Source: Nonlabens xylanidelens
GTDB taxonomy: Bacteria > Bacteroidota > Bacteroidia > Flavobacteriales > Flavobacteriaceae
Reading direction: 5' to 3'
Length of the DNA: 64,000 nucleotides
Assembly (NCBI RefSeq): GCF_002934445.1
Contig: NZ_PTJE01000001.1
Location: forward strand, 992,001 to 1,056,000
Shown here: piece after piece, positions 55,076 to 62,684 of the stretch
Layout of the letters: every line of letters begins with the position of its first letter
Numbering within the stretch: position 1 is the first letter of the stretch
The notes under the pieces: model-generated
Told to the model about the DNA's origin: nothing
Databases searched by the model: none
What the model saw: only the letters and a program-made list of their open reading frames with translations
Program-made: the position numbers and the translations under genes

Positions 55076-55269
55076 TATTGTTTATTACGTTCTTCAAATC
55101 TACGACGAAAACGTCGTTGAAAGAAGTACTTAAATAATGCAGCTGCTCCCATGGCAATTAATATAAGGCCGAGAGTTAAAGTGTTACCTAATTCAAATAT
55201 TCCTAAAACAATAAATAGTAAGGCAAAAATTAGATAAACGTATTCTAGGTATTGGTATAGTTTACTCAT
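55075..55269 (-). CDS. Small two-helix membrane protein
   Basis: A 64-residue protein with two hydrophobic helices (about 10-28 and 30-48) and a highly basic tail (RRFRRRFEERNK). It is unrecognised, but retained because both ends overlap its neighbours (8 bases with lptC, 1 base with the CNNM gene) in the usual translational-coupling manner. It probably is a small inner-membrane accessory. Confidence 0.75.
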   Translation of the reverse strand: MSKLYQYLEYVYLIFALLFIVLGIFELGNTLTLGLILIAMGAAALFKYFFQRRFRRRFEERNKQ

Positions 55270-55855
55270 TATTATTTTGTGTTACAAAGTTGTCGACTGG
55301 GTCGCGTGTAAAATGCTTTTTCAAATCCTCTCTAGCGTCTAAGATTGCTCCTGTTATTTTTCCTACGCTCTCTTTATTTTGTCCATCAACAATAAGTGTC
55401 TCTGATGGTTCATTGGTAAAAATCCACTTTGCGGTTTGATCCCAATATAATTGATCTCCTGTAAAAGTAGTACCGTCAGAGGTAATTATATGAACGTCAC
55501 CTTTAAGGTCAACTAGTTTTGTGTCATCATACATGATGCCGCTATTTGCGGTAATTACGGTTACTTCAGTTTTGTCATTGCTGTAATCGTAAACTTCTAC
55601 CTTGATCCCTTCTGGAAATTCTGTGTAAGGAAAGTCATCATTTGAAAAATCTAACATTTTTTTTCCTTTTACGGTAAGTTTTAATTTGCCGCTGTCGGTA
55701 TGTTTTAACAACATTTCTTCTATCTCACCCATAGGTTCGTTAGAAGCGATTTCCATTTTCTGGATTTCTTTGAGGTTATCATCACATGACGCAAAAAAAC
55801 AGATCACGGCTATTGCCGTGATCGTGATTTTTAATATGTGAATGTAAGATCTCAT
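55262..55855 (-). CDS. lptC: LPS export protein LptC
   Basis: A 197-residue lipoprotein-type protein (lipobox CFFASCDDN near residue 23) with an LptC/OstA beta domain: FPEGIKVEVYDYSNDKTEVTV, MYDDTKLVDLKGDVHII and GDQLYWDQTAKWIFT. It forms part of the periplasmic bridge that carries LPS to the outer membrane. The ATG at 55855 overlaps the stop of the TPR gene by one base (TAATG), and is preferred to an upstream start 30 bases earlier inside that gene. Confidence 0.9.
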   Translation of the reverse strand: MRSYIHILKITITAIAVICFFASCDDNLKEIQKMEIASNEPMGEIEEMLLKHTDSGKLKLTVKGKKMLDFSNDDFPYTEFPEGIKVEVYDYSNDKTEVTVITANSGIMYDDTKLVDLKGDVHIITSDGTTFTGDQLYWDQTAKWIFTNEPSETLIVDGQNKESVGKITGAILDAREDLKKHFTRDPVDNFVTQNNNE

Positions 55856-57213
55856 TATGGGATTCTTACAGATTCTCCTATCCAACAGTTAAAAGTGATT
55901 GTGTCACCAGAATTGTATGCACTGTTTGCAAATATATCAGCTTTACTCGGTGCAGCACCATTATAACTAGCTACATACTTAGCAGCAGTTCTCTTTAATG
56001 ATGGGTCTACTCTTCCTGCTTTACTTGCATATCTAGCAGCAACCCAGTAAATAGCTCTTTTTTCTAGAGGGTTTGCTCCACAGCTACTTGTGCTGTTTGC
56101 AACCATGTCTGCTATTTTTAAATAAGGCTGTCCAAAAGAAGGTCTTAATTCTGTAGCGTCTAGATATGCTCTTCTTGCACTACCGAATTGTCCTTTTGAT
56201 TTATATAAGTTACCTTTTTTGTAAAAGATGTATGCTTTAGTATCGTTATCGATTCCTAATTCAATAGCTTGATCCCAGTACTTGAATTTCTCGTCAGTAC
56301 TTGTAGCGATGTTACCTAGACCGTAAGCAGTTTTTGCACTAGGGTTAATAGCGTGTAATGCTTTTACAGATTTAATGTATAGTGGGTCATCAGTACAGTC
56401 TTTTTTCTGTAATCTAACTAGTACGTTGCTTAACCATTCTTTACTTGTTTTGTTAGCTTCAAACTCAGCATCGTACAATGGGATTAATTTATCACAGTCT
56501 GCAAGTTCACCTAACGTACCGTTTACACTACGCATTACGATACCATAATTTTTAAGGTTCTTTTCTTGATAACCTATTTGCTTTTCTTCTTTATCAGTAA
56601 GAGCAGTAGTCTCTTGCTTTGATAAAAGATCAGATACTACTTTAGATCTCTCATCTTGTAAGGATTCAATATTACTAGTTAACTCATCGTAGATTTTAAA
56701 AAGCTCTTGAAGACTTAATTTATTTGCTTTAAACTGCTTTTCAGCTAGGCTAAAGTAAGTCATCATACCGTTAGGGTCTGTAAAGTTTTCTCTGTCTGAG
56801 TTAAATAAATTGTTAAGCATGTTGAACTGCTCTTCTGTAGTACCTACTTTGTACTTCTGCATAGTTCTAGCTATTTCAATTTTCTTTCTAGTTACATCTA
56901 CTTTGTCAGCATACTTAGTAACTTGAGTGTTTAACATGTCTAATAGACCGTCAACGTTTTCTTTTTGCTCACCTTCTTTTTTCTTAAGACGGTATTCAAA
57001 GATTTGCTCACCATATTGGTAAATCGCAAGACTTGCATCTGGACATTTTTCTACTAAAGGTCCTAATTGTTTATAAGCCTCACTATAGTTTTTTGATTTT
57101 GCGTTTTCAGCAAATATGCTCAACATTACGTTACAGTCGTCTGGTGCTTGCGCTTTCGCGAAAGCGAAACTGAAAACAGTTAATGCTATTAATAAGTTAT
57201 TTCTAAGTATCAT
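55855..57213 (-). CDS. Secreted TPR-like protein conserved in Flavobacteriia
   Basis: A 452-residue periplasmic protein with a signal peptide (1-21). Helical repeats run through the chain (SLAEKQFKANKLSLQELFKI, AYIFYKKGNLYKSKGQFGSA, ARRAYLDATELRPSFGQPY). The C-terminal end ITFNCWIGESVRIP is distinctive. A palindromic repeat encodes AFAKA at the end of the signal peptide. It lies between the beta-barrel and lptC genes, suggesting an outer-membrane assembly role. Confidence 0.85.
   Translation of the reverse strand: MILRNNLLIALTVFSFAFAKAQAPDDCNVMLSIFAENAKSKNYSEAYKQLGPLVEKCPDASLAIYQYGEQIFEYRLKKKEGEQKENVDGLLDMLNTQVTKYADKVDVTRKKIEIARTMQKYKVGTTEEQFNMLNNLFNSDRENFTDPNGMMTYFSLAEKQFKANKLSLQELFKIYDELTSNIESLQDERSKVVSDLLSKQETTALTDKEEKQIGYQEKNLKNYGIVMRSVNGTLGELADCDKLIPLYDAEFEANKTSKEWLSNVLVRLQKKDCTDDPLYIKSVKALHAINPSAKTAYGLGNIATSTDEKFKYWDQAIELGIDNDTKAYIFYKKGNLYKSKGQFGSARRAYLDATELRPSFGQPYLKIADMVANSTSSCGANPLEKRAIYWVAARYASKAGRVDPSLKRTAAKYVASYNGAAPSKADIFANSAYNSGDTITFNCWIGESVRIP
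57151..57166. repeat. Palindromic repeat (copy 14, in TPR-like gene)
   Basis: A perfect 16-base palindrome containing the core, read as AFAKA where the signal peptide h-region meets the cleavage site (SFAFAKAQAP). Confidence 0.9.
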
Positions 57214-57233
57214 AATAATGGTTTGTGTTATTC

Positions 57234-58499
57234 TTAGTTATATTTTCTTTTGATGAACCAAACATCGTTGAGTGAAAGCCCTACAGAAAGGTTAAAAAAC
57301 GTTTCTTTAATAAGTCCAGCATTTTCGGTTCCTCTTTGACCGATTTCAAATCCTATGTTAGCGTTTGAGAAACCGTTTCTACGTCCGATTGGTAAACCTA
57401 AACCAAAAGATATGCCAAACTCGTTAATCTCTTCTGTATCTATTCCGTTTCCACTAACTGAAAGGCCTAGTTCTTCATAGCGTATTCCACCTCGATATAC
57501 TACGCGATCCCAGTAACTGGTGATACTGTTGTAGTTAGGGATGTAAAATCCTCCTGCTCTAAAAGAGTCAGCGTCTGTAAATGTAGTTCCTGCAGGAGCA
57601 AATGTTCTAGATGTTAAAGCGCTGCTGCCTTTTGTAGAGTACTCTGCACCGATATTCCATTTACGTGGTTGACCTATGGTAGCTCCTAATGTGAACTCTG
57701 ATGGTAATTTTAAATCCTGTTCGTCAAATTCGGCATCACGTACATTTACTGTGCTCTCAATTAAATCGGTAGAAAGAATGAATGCAGATAAGTTGCGTTC
57801 ATTTTTTGCATTTAATTTACTTTCTGGACTGTAAACTGCACTTGCTTGTATTTCTAATTTATCAGTTATCATTTTCTGATAGTGTAAACCAAAGTTGTAT
57901 GATGCACCACTAAAATCAGTTTCATTAGTTTCATTAGTTCCTAATTGAACCGTGCTAGTTGCTATACTTGAGGAGTTAGTTTCTTCACCAAAGTTGTATC
58001 TAAACTCGGCGCCTATACTTAATGAAGGGGTTAATTTATAACCTGCTCCTAAATAAGCGCGGTTAATACTTCCTTCTCCTGTGTAGTTAGCATATAAAGT
58101 TTCTGTAACGCTACCTATTTCATATCCTACCGAGTTAAATGGAACTAATCCAAAACCGAAGGCTGCTTTACTTCCAACAGGTATACCGATACTTACATAT
58201 TCTATAGAAGTCGCGTCATAAGAGTCGCTTTCTGTCTCTGTAGATGCAGATGTTTTTGAGTGCAAAGCACCTAGTGAATAGGTGGTTACTCTAAGGTTTG
58301 CATAGGCGGCAGGGTTTCTTAAGTTTATGTGGATACTATCTACATAAGTGGACATGCTTCCCATGCTACGGTTTTCAATGGTACCTTTAAAGGTTTGCTG
58401 TCCCAGTCCAAAGAATGAATAAGGTGATGAAGTACGCGATTGTGCAAAGCTATTCATGCTAAATAAAATCACTACCGCGATTAAAAAACTTCTGATCAT
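57234..58499 (-). CDS. Outer-membrane beta-barrel protein (OmpP1/FadL-like)
   Basis: A 421-residue protein with a signal peptide (1-19, ending SFAQ) and many amphipathic beta strands ending in aromatic residues. SSPYSFFGLGQQTF near the N-terminus and the Gly-rich FGFGLVPFNSVGYEIGSV suggest a FadL/OmpP1-type barrel. It overlaps coaX by 4 bases and is followed by the TPR-like gene after 20 bases. The ligand is unknown. Confidence 0.88.
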   Translation of the reverse strand: MIRSFLIAVVILFSMNSFAQSRTSSPYSFFGLGQQTFKGTIENRSMGSMSTYVDSIHINLRNPAAYANLRVTTYSLGALHSKTSASTETESDSYDATSIEYVSIGIPVGSKAAFGFGLVPFNSVGYEIGSVTETLYANYTGEGSINRAYLGAGYKLTPSLSIGAEFRYNFGEETNSSSIATSTVQLGTNETNETDFSGASYNFGLHYQKMITDKLEIQASAVYSPESKLNAKNERNLSAFILSTDLIESTVNVRDAEFDEQDLKLPSEFTLGATIGQPRKWNIGAEYSTKGSSALTSRTFAPAGTTFTDADSFRAGGFYIPNYNSITSYWDRVVYRGGIRYEELGLSVSGNGIDTEEINEFGISFGLGLPIGRRNGFSNANIGFEIGQRGTENAGLIKETFFNLSVGLSLNDVWFIKRKYN

Positions 58500-59230
58500 A
58501 GGTTTTTATTAAATAAATATAAATAATGGATGCCATGTAGCATCAAAAAAGGCGTGGCAAAGAAACGGTTTTTTAGTTGTTTTATCAATAGTTCACTATC
58601 TCCACCGGTTATAAATACTTCTAAATTTTTATTAGACTTTTTGTATTGCTTGATAACTCCTTTGATTTCTTGGCTAAGACCGTTAACAACCCCACTGTGA
58701 ATCGAGGTTTGCGTGGTGTTTCCTATTATGTCTGTTACATGTTCTGAATGTAATAACGGTAGGTTTGCCGTAAAATTATGAAGGGATTCATAACGTAATC
58801 GTAAACCTGGTGATATAGCGCCTCCGAAATAATTTTCTTTTTCATCTACATAGTCATAAGTCACGCAGGTACCAGCGTCTATCACTAGTAGGGCGTTATT
58901 TTTAGATGCTGTAGATAGTGCTCCAGCGACCAAGGCAATACGGTCGTTACCCAGTGTTAAGCTTTGATAATGATTGTTAAAGGGTAGTTTAATGCTGTTA
59001 TTAACCTCAAATACTGTTTTAAATGTTGTTCTTAAAAGCTCCATTAATTCCTCTGGAAAAGAACCTACGTTGCAAATAGCTGCTTCTTCTATGGCTGGAT
59101 ATTGCTTAATTGTTTTTTGTATAAGCGATTCGAAACTTTTATTATCGGTACGTAAAACTTTGTAAATATTCCCCTGATCCATAACAGCCATTTTAATGGA
59201 TGTGTTACCTATATCTATTACTAAAATCAT
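58496..59230 (-). CDS. coaX: Type III pantothenate kinase
   Basis: A 244-residue CoaX enzyme for the first step of coenzyme A synthesis. It carries LVIDIGNTSIKMAVMD, AICNVGSFP, LVIDAGTCVTYDYVD and the characteristic FGGAISPGLRLRYESLH. It is cytoplasmic. It heads the minus-strand envelope block and lies downstream of the tRNA-Phe terminator, so it has its own promoter; a TATTTTAG element (59266-59273) is a weak candidate. Confidence 0.94.
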   Translation of the reverse strand: MILVIDIGNTSIKMAVMDQGNIYKVLRTDNKSFESLIQKTIKQYPAIEEAAICNVGSFPEELMELLRTTFKTVFEVNNSIKLPFNNHYQSLTLGNDRIALVAGALSTASKNNALLVIDAGTCVTYDYVDEKENYFGGAISPGLRLRYESLHNFTANLPLLHSEHVTDIIGNTTQTSIHSGVVNGLSQEIKGVIKQYKKSNKNLEVFITGGDSELLIKQLKNRFFATPFLMLHGIHYLYLFNKNL

Positions 59231-59274
59231 AATGTGATATTTTTTTTGGGGTGAATGGTGTTGCTCTAAAATAA

Positions 59275-59302
59275 AAAAGCCCGATCATGAGATCGGGCTT
59301 TT
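59275..59302 (-). terminator. Terminator after tRNA-Phe
   Basis: AAAAGCCCGATC pairs with GATCGGGCTTTT around ATGA. Read on the minus strand, it ends in TTTTTTATTTT just beyond the tRNA 3' end. Confidence 0.92.
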
Positions 59303-59305
59303 AAG

Positions 59306-59378
59306 TGGTACCTCCAGGAATCGAACCAGGGACACAAGGATTTTCAGTCCTTTGCTCTACCAACTGAGCTAAGGTACC
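59306..59378 (-). tRNA. tRNA-Phe (anticodon GAA)
   Basis: A 73-base cloverleaf on the minus strand. The acceptor stem is GGTACCT with AGGTACC and discriminator A, with no CCA encoded. The D arm is AGCTCAGTTGGTAGAGC, the anticodon stem-loop AAGGA-CTGAAAA-TCCTT with anticodon GAA, and the T loop GGTTCGATTCC. It is transcribed alone between murF and coaX, with its own promoter and terminator. Confidence 0.97.
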
Positions 59379-59396
59379 ATTGCTCGTAAGCGGTTG

Positions 59397-59404
59397 CAAA
59401 CTTA
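59397..59404 (-). promoter_or_regulatory. Promoter -7 element TAAGTTTG for tRNA-Phe
   Basis: On the minus strand TAAGTTTG matches TAnnTTTG, 18 bases upstream of the tRNA 5' end. No clear TTTG is seen at -33, and the T-rich tract upstream may serve instead. Confidence 0.45.
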
Positions 59405-59455
59405 CATCTTTTTTTACTTGAAAAAAGTTTTTTTCAGGTTTTTTTCAAATTATTT

Positions 59456-60721
59456 TTAATTTTTAAGTGTTTTGCTTTCTAGTATTTTTTCTAAACTCAT
59501 TCCTCTAGAACCTTTTATTAATATAACTTGTTCTGTGTCAGTGTTTAAGTCTGTTTTTTCTAGAAAATTAGTAAGGTCTTCAAATTGTATGGCTGATTTG
59601 ACTTCTGATTTGAAAAAGTTTTCCCCTATTAGATAAACGTCATTTATTTTTAGTTTCTGCGTAAGAGATGCAATGTTTTGATGTTCTTCTGCGGCATATG
59701 CGCCTAACTCGAACATGTCGCCTAAAATGGCTATTTTATTAGTGTAGTTTTGGGAGGCTAAATTTTCTAATGCAACCTTCATGCTACTTGGGTTTGCATT
59801 ATAGGCGTCTAATATGATTTTAGTTTTATTCTTTATGATGATTTGAGATCTGTTGTTTTTGGGAGCGTAGTTTTCTATGCCTGAAACAATCTGTTCTGTT
59901 TGCATTTCCATTAGTTTCCCTACTGTGTAAGCAAACAGCGCGTTGTGATAATTGTACACACCTGTTAATTGTGTTTTGATTAAATTACCTTCTGCGATAA
60001 ATTGTATATAAGGAGTGTTTGAATGAATGCTGGTGTTCGATGGAGTGAAAAATTGATTCATTCCTACGGTTCTAACTATCTGTTCAGGATCCCATTTGCT
60101 TACAATAACTTTTCCGTTGGTTTCTTTCAGGTAGTTATATAGTTCGCTTTTACTATTTTTTACACCTTCTATACTACCAAACCCTTCTAGATGGGCTTTT
60201 CCATAATTTGTTATAAGTCCTATATTAGGTTGAGCTATATCGCATAATGCAGCGATTTCTTTTGGGTGATTTGCGCCCAATTCTACTATTCCTATTTGTA
60301 GACTAGAGTCAAAGGAGAGGAGTGTTAGTGGAACGCCAATGTGATTGTTTAAGTTTCCTTTAGTTCCTTTTACTTTGAATTGATTTGCCAATACTGATAG
60401 TATAAGTTCCTTAGTGGTGGTTTTGCCGTTGCTTCCGGTGAGAGCAATAATGGGAATGTTAAGTTGGTTTCTATGAAAGGTGGCCAGTTCCTGTAGTGTT
60501 GTAAGGGTGTTTTTCACAACGGTTACTTTGGGGTTTGTCGACCATTTAGTGTCGCTGCTTATTGCATGAATGGCGCCATTGTTTAACGCTTGTTCTATAT
60601 ATTGATTGCCATCAAAATTATCTCCTGTAAGAGCAAAGAATAATTGATCTTTTTCTATGCTACGAGTGTCTGTATTCACTCCGTTGGATTTTAAGAAGAT
60701 TTGATGAAGTTGTTCTAACAT
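59456..60721 (-). CDS. murF: UDP-MurNAc-tripeptide D-Ala-D-Ala ligase MurF
   Basis: A 421-residue Mur ligase that adds D-Ala-D-Ala to complete the wall precursor. The N-terminal domain has GVNTDTRSIEKDQLFFALTG; the ATP loop is ALTGSNGKTTTKELI near residue 108; ELGANHPKEIA and LDAYNANPSSM, specific for MurF, follow. It lies 75 bases downstream of gldJ on the same strand, but a terminator is between them. The tRNA-Phe gene lies next, also on the minus strand. Confidence 0.95.
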   Translation of the reverse strand: MLEQLHQIFLKSNGVNTDTRSIEKDQLFFALTGDNFDGNQYIEQALNNGAIHAISSDTKWSTNPKVTVVKNTLTTLQELATFHRNQLNIPIIALTGSNGKTTTKELILSVLANQFKVKGTKGNLNNHIGVPLTLLSFDSSLQIGIVELGANHPKEIAALCDIAQPNIGLITNYGKAHLEGFGSIEGVKNSKSELYNYLKETNGKVIVSKWDPEQIVRTVGMNQFFTPSNTSIHSNTPYIQFIAEGNLIKTQLTGVYNYHNALFAYTVGKLMEMQTEQIVSGIENYAPKNNRSQIIIKNKTKIILDAYNANPSSMKVALENLASQNYTNKIAILGDMFELGAYAAEEHQNIASLTQKLKINDVYLIGENFFKSEVKSAIQFEDLTNFLEKTDLNTDTEQVILIKGSRGMSLEKILESKTLKN

Positions 60722-60742
60722 TTAGTTTCAATTTAGGGTATT

Positions 60743-60768
60743 AAAAAAGCCCTTAAAAATAAGGGCTT
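60743..60768 (-). terminator. Terminator after gldJ
   Basis: AAGCCCTTA pairs with TAAGGGCTT around AAAA. On the minus strand it is followed by six Ts, ending the gldJ message before murF. Confidence 0.88.
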
Positions 60769-60796
60769 CTTTGTAAATATGAAAGGTCTCGATTTA

Positions 60797-62488
60797 TTAG
60801 TTACGAGGTCTTTTAGTTTTCTTTGCTTTAGAACCTACTCTAGACATTGCACAACGGAAACCTAAGTCATCTTTAGCCATATCTTGTGGGTATGATCTTC
60901 TAGCCGCTGGATCTAACCAGTATGCTCTATCTCTCCATGATCCACCTTTAATAACTCTTACTTCGTTATTGATTAGTGAAGTTCTGTTAGCATCCTTGTC
61001 GTATTGACGATCTAGGTTACCTAACGAATCTGCAGTTACACTGTGATTAGGAGAATTGTACATTCTGTTATTTTCATCATCAAGACGATCTTTTTTATCA
61101 AAGTATTTAGTTGATTGAGCATCACCATCACGGAAGTCACGGTTATCACTTCTATCAAAGTTAGTTCTTAGATAAGTCTCATTATCATCTATAGCTTCTT
61201 GTTGGATTTCACCTGGCAATGCACGAGCTATAACTTTACCATTACTAAGTGTGTCATAAGGAATAGAGTCTGCGCTTACAATTGCAATCATTCCATCTGC
61301 ACCTATTTTGTTTCTTGTGTAAACGTTACCACGGTAATAGTTAAAGTCGTTAAACTCGTCATCTACCATAGGACGATAAACATCAGCAACCCATTCAGAA
61401 ACATTACCTGCCATTTCATAAACACCAAAATCGTTAGGCTCATAAAACTTAACAGGAGCTGTGATATCTGCACCATCATCACTCCATCCAGCTATACCAC
61501 CGTAATCACCATCACCTTGCTTAAAGTTAGCCATGTGGTCACCACGAGTTTTGCGTTTTCCGCTTCTAGTGTATTGTCCATCCCAAGGGTATTTCTTTCT
61601 ACCACGGTATGCGTTATACTCACGTACACTTCCTAAACCTAGAGCAGCATATTCCCACTCAGCTTCAGTAGGTAGTCTATAACCTGGTAAAATAACACCA
61701 TCTTTTCTTGTCACATATAAGCCACTTGCTTCACCAGTACCATCACCTTGTTTAGCTGCTTTTGCTGTTTTTTGCTTTTCTAATTGTTCAGATCTTTTTC
61801 CACCTTTTGTCTTTTCTTCGTCACCACCATAAGTTAGAGTCGGAGCGTTCAAATAAGTTTCAGTACTAAATGTTGCACCAGCCTCTTGATTTGCTAGAGC
61901 GTCTTTAGACGTATAGCCTTGCTCATTAAGAATTAATTCGTTTACACGATCAGTTCTCCAGTTAGCATATTCTACAGACTGTATCCATGTTACACCTACT
62001 ACAGGGTAGTTTTGGTAAGCTGGGTGACGTAAGTAGTTTTTAGTCATTTCTTCATTATAACCTAAGCGATTTCTCCATACTAATGTATCAGGAACTGCGC
62101 CGTTATAAATGTTACGGTATTCTTCATCTTCTGGTGGGAAGACAGCTTTGATGTATTCTAACATCTCAAGGTACATACCATTAGTAACTTCAGTTTCATC
62201 AATGTAAAAAGATTGAACATGCTGTTGATTAGGAGTGTTGTTCCAATCATGCATAGGGTCATCTTTAACACGACCCATCGTGAATGTTCCACCTTCTACA
62301 AAGACAAGACCAGGTCCTGTATCTTGTTCTTTATATTTTGTGTTAAGTTCAAATCCGTTTTTACCGGTGACGTCCCAACCGGTTCCACGAGATGTGGATG
62401 TGTAGTCGTTTCCACCACCACCACAACTCACTATCGCCATTCCGGCGAAGAGAGTAAAGACTGCTTTTACTGCAAAGTACTTCTTCAT
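60797..62488 (-). CDS. gldJ: Gliding motility lipoprotein GldJ
   Basis: A 563-residue lipoprotein (lipobox AIVSCGGGG, Cys22) with a formylglycine-generating-enzyme (SUMF1) type fold: FVEGGTFTMGR, YIDETEVTNGMYLEML, GYRLPTEAEWEYAA, YEMAGNVSEWVADVYRP, and the terminal KGGSWRDRAYWLDP and LGFRCAMS. GldJ stabilises the gliding/type IX secretion machine with GldK at the outer membrane. Residues 385-422 form an insert after the AGNVSEW motif that recurs in the macroglobulin. It is divergent from porU across 196 bases. Confidence 0.95.
   Translation of the reverse strand: MKKYFAVKAVFTLFAGMAIVSCGGGGNDYTSTSRGTGWDVTGKNGFELNTKYKEQDTGPGLVFVEGGTFTMGRVKDDPMHDWNNTPNQQHVQSFYIDETEVTNGMYLEMLEYIKAVFPPEDEEYRNIYNGAVPDTLVWRNRLGYNEEMTKNYLRHPAYQNYPVVGVTWIQSVEYANWRTDRVNELILNEQGYTSKDALANQEAGATFSTETYLNAPTLTYGGDEEKTKGGKRSEQLEKQKTAKAAKQGDGTGEASGLYVTRKDGVILPGYRLPTEAEWEYAALGLGSVREYNAYRGRKKYPWDGQYTRSGKRKTRGDHMANFKQGDGDYGGIAGWSDDGADITAPVKFYEPNDFGVYEMAGNVSEWVADVYRPMVDDEFNDFNYYRGNVYTRNKIGADGMIAIVSADSIPYDTLSNGKVIARALPGEIQQEAIDDNETYLRTNFDRSDNRDFRDGDAQSTKYFDKKDRLDDENNRMYNSPNHSVTADSLGNLDRQYDKDANRTSLINNEVRVIKGGSWRDRAYWLDPAARRSYPQDMAKDDLGFRCAMSRVGSKAKKTKRPRN
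61223..61336 (-). other. Coding segment shared with the macroglobulin (GldJ residues 385-422)
   Basis: It encodes YRGNVYTR, then IGADGMIAIV, and YDTLSNGKVIAR. The same order with about 25 of 37 identities occurs in the macroglobulin at residues 1325-1361. It is an insertion in the SUMF1-like fold. Confidence 0.85.
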
Positions 62489-62540
62489 TTTAAGAATTTG
62501 TTTTGAAAAATGAGTCGCAATATAATTATTTCAATCTAAT

Positions 62541-62599
62541 ACGAAAGCATTAATTCGTATAATTCGCGTTACATTTGTCGTTCAAGCATATTAAACGAC
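62541..62599. promoter_or_regulatory. Inverted repeats in the gldJ-porU divergent region
   Basis: ACGAA-N8-TTCGT (62541-62558) and GTCGTT-N11-AACGAC (62577-62599) lie in the 196-base region between the two gene starts. The plus-strand TACATTTG (62570-62577) between them matches a -7 promoter element for porU, 107 bases before its ATG. They may bind a regulator of both genes. Confidence 0.35.
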
Positions 62600-62684
62600 G
62601 ACGAATTGCGATTATTATGCGTTATCTTAAAATTTTGTGAATATTTTTAAATACTAATTCATATTAACAGCCGTTAGTGTATCG

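Noticed and set aside
59405-59455. T-rich tract after murF as a strong terminator
   Set aside because: TTGAAAAAA and TTTTTTTCA can pair, but only A-T pairs are involved; too weak to list as a feature.
61199-61636. 145-codon open frame on the plus strand inside gldJ
   Set aside because: Antisense to well-conserved GldJ sequence with Cys/Thr-rich translation typical of shadow frames.
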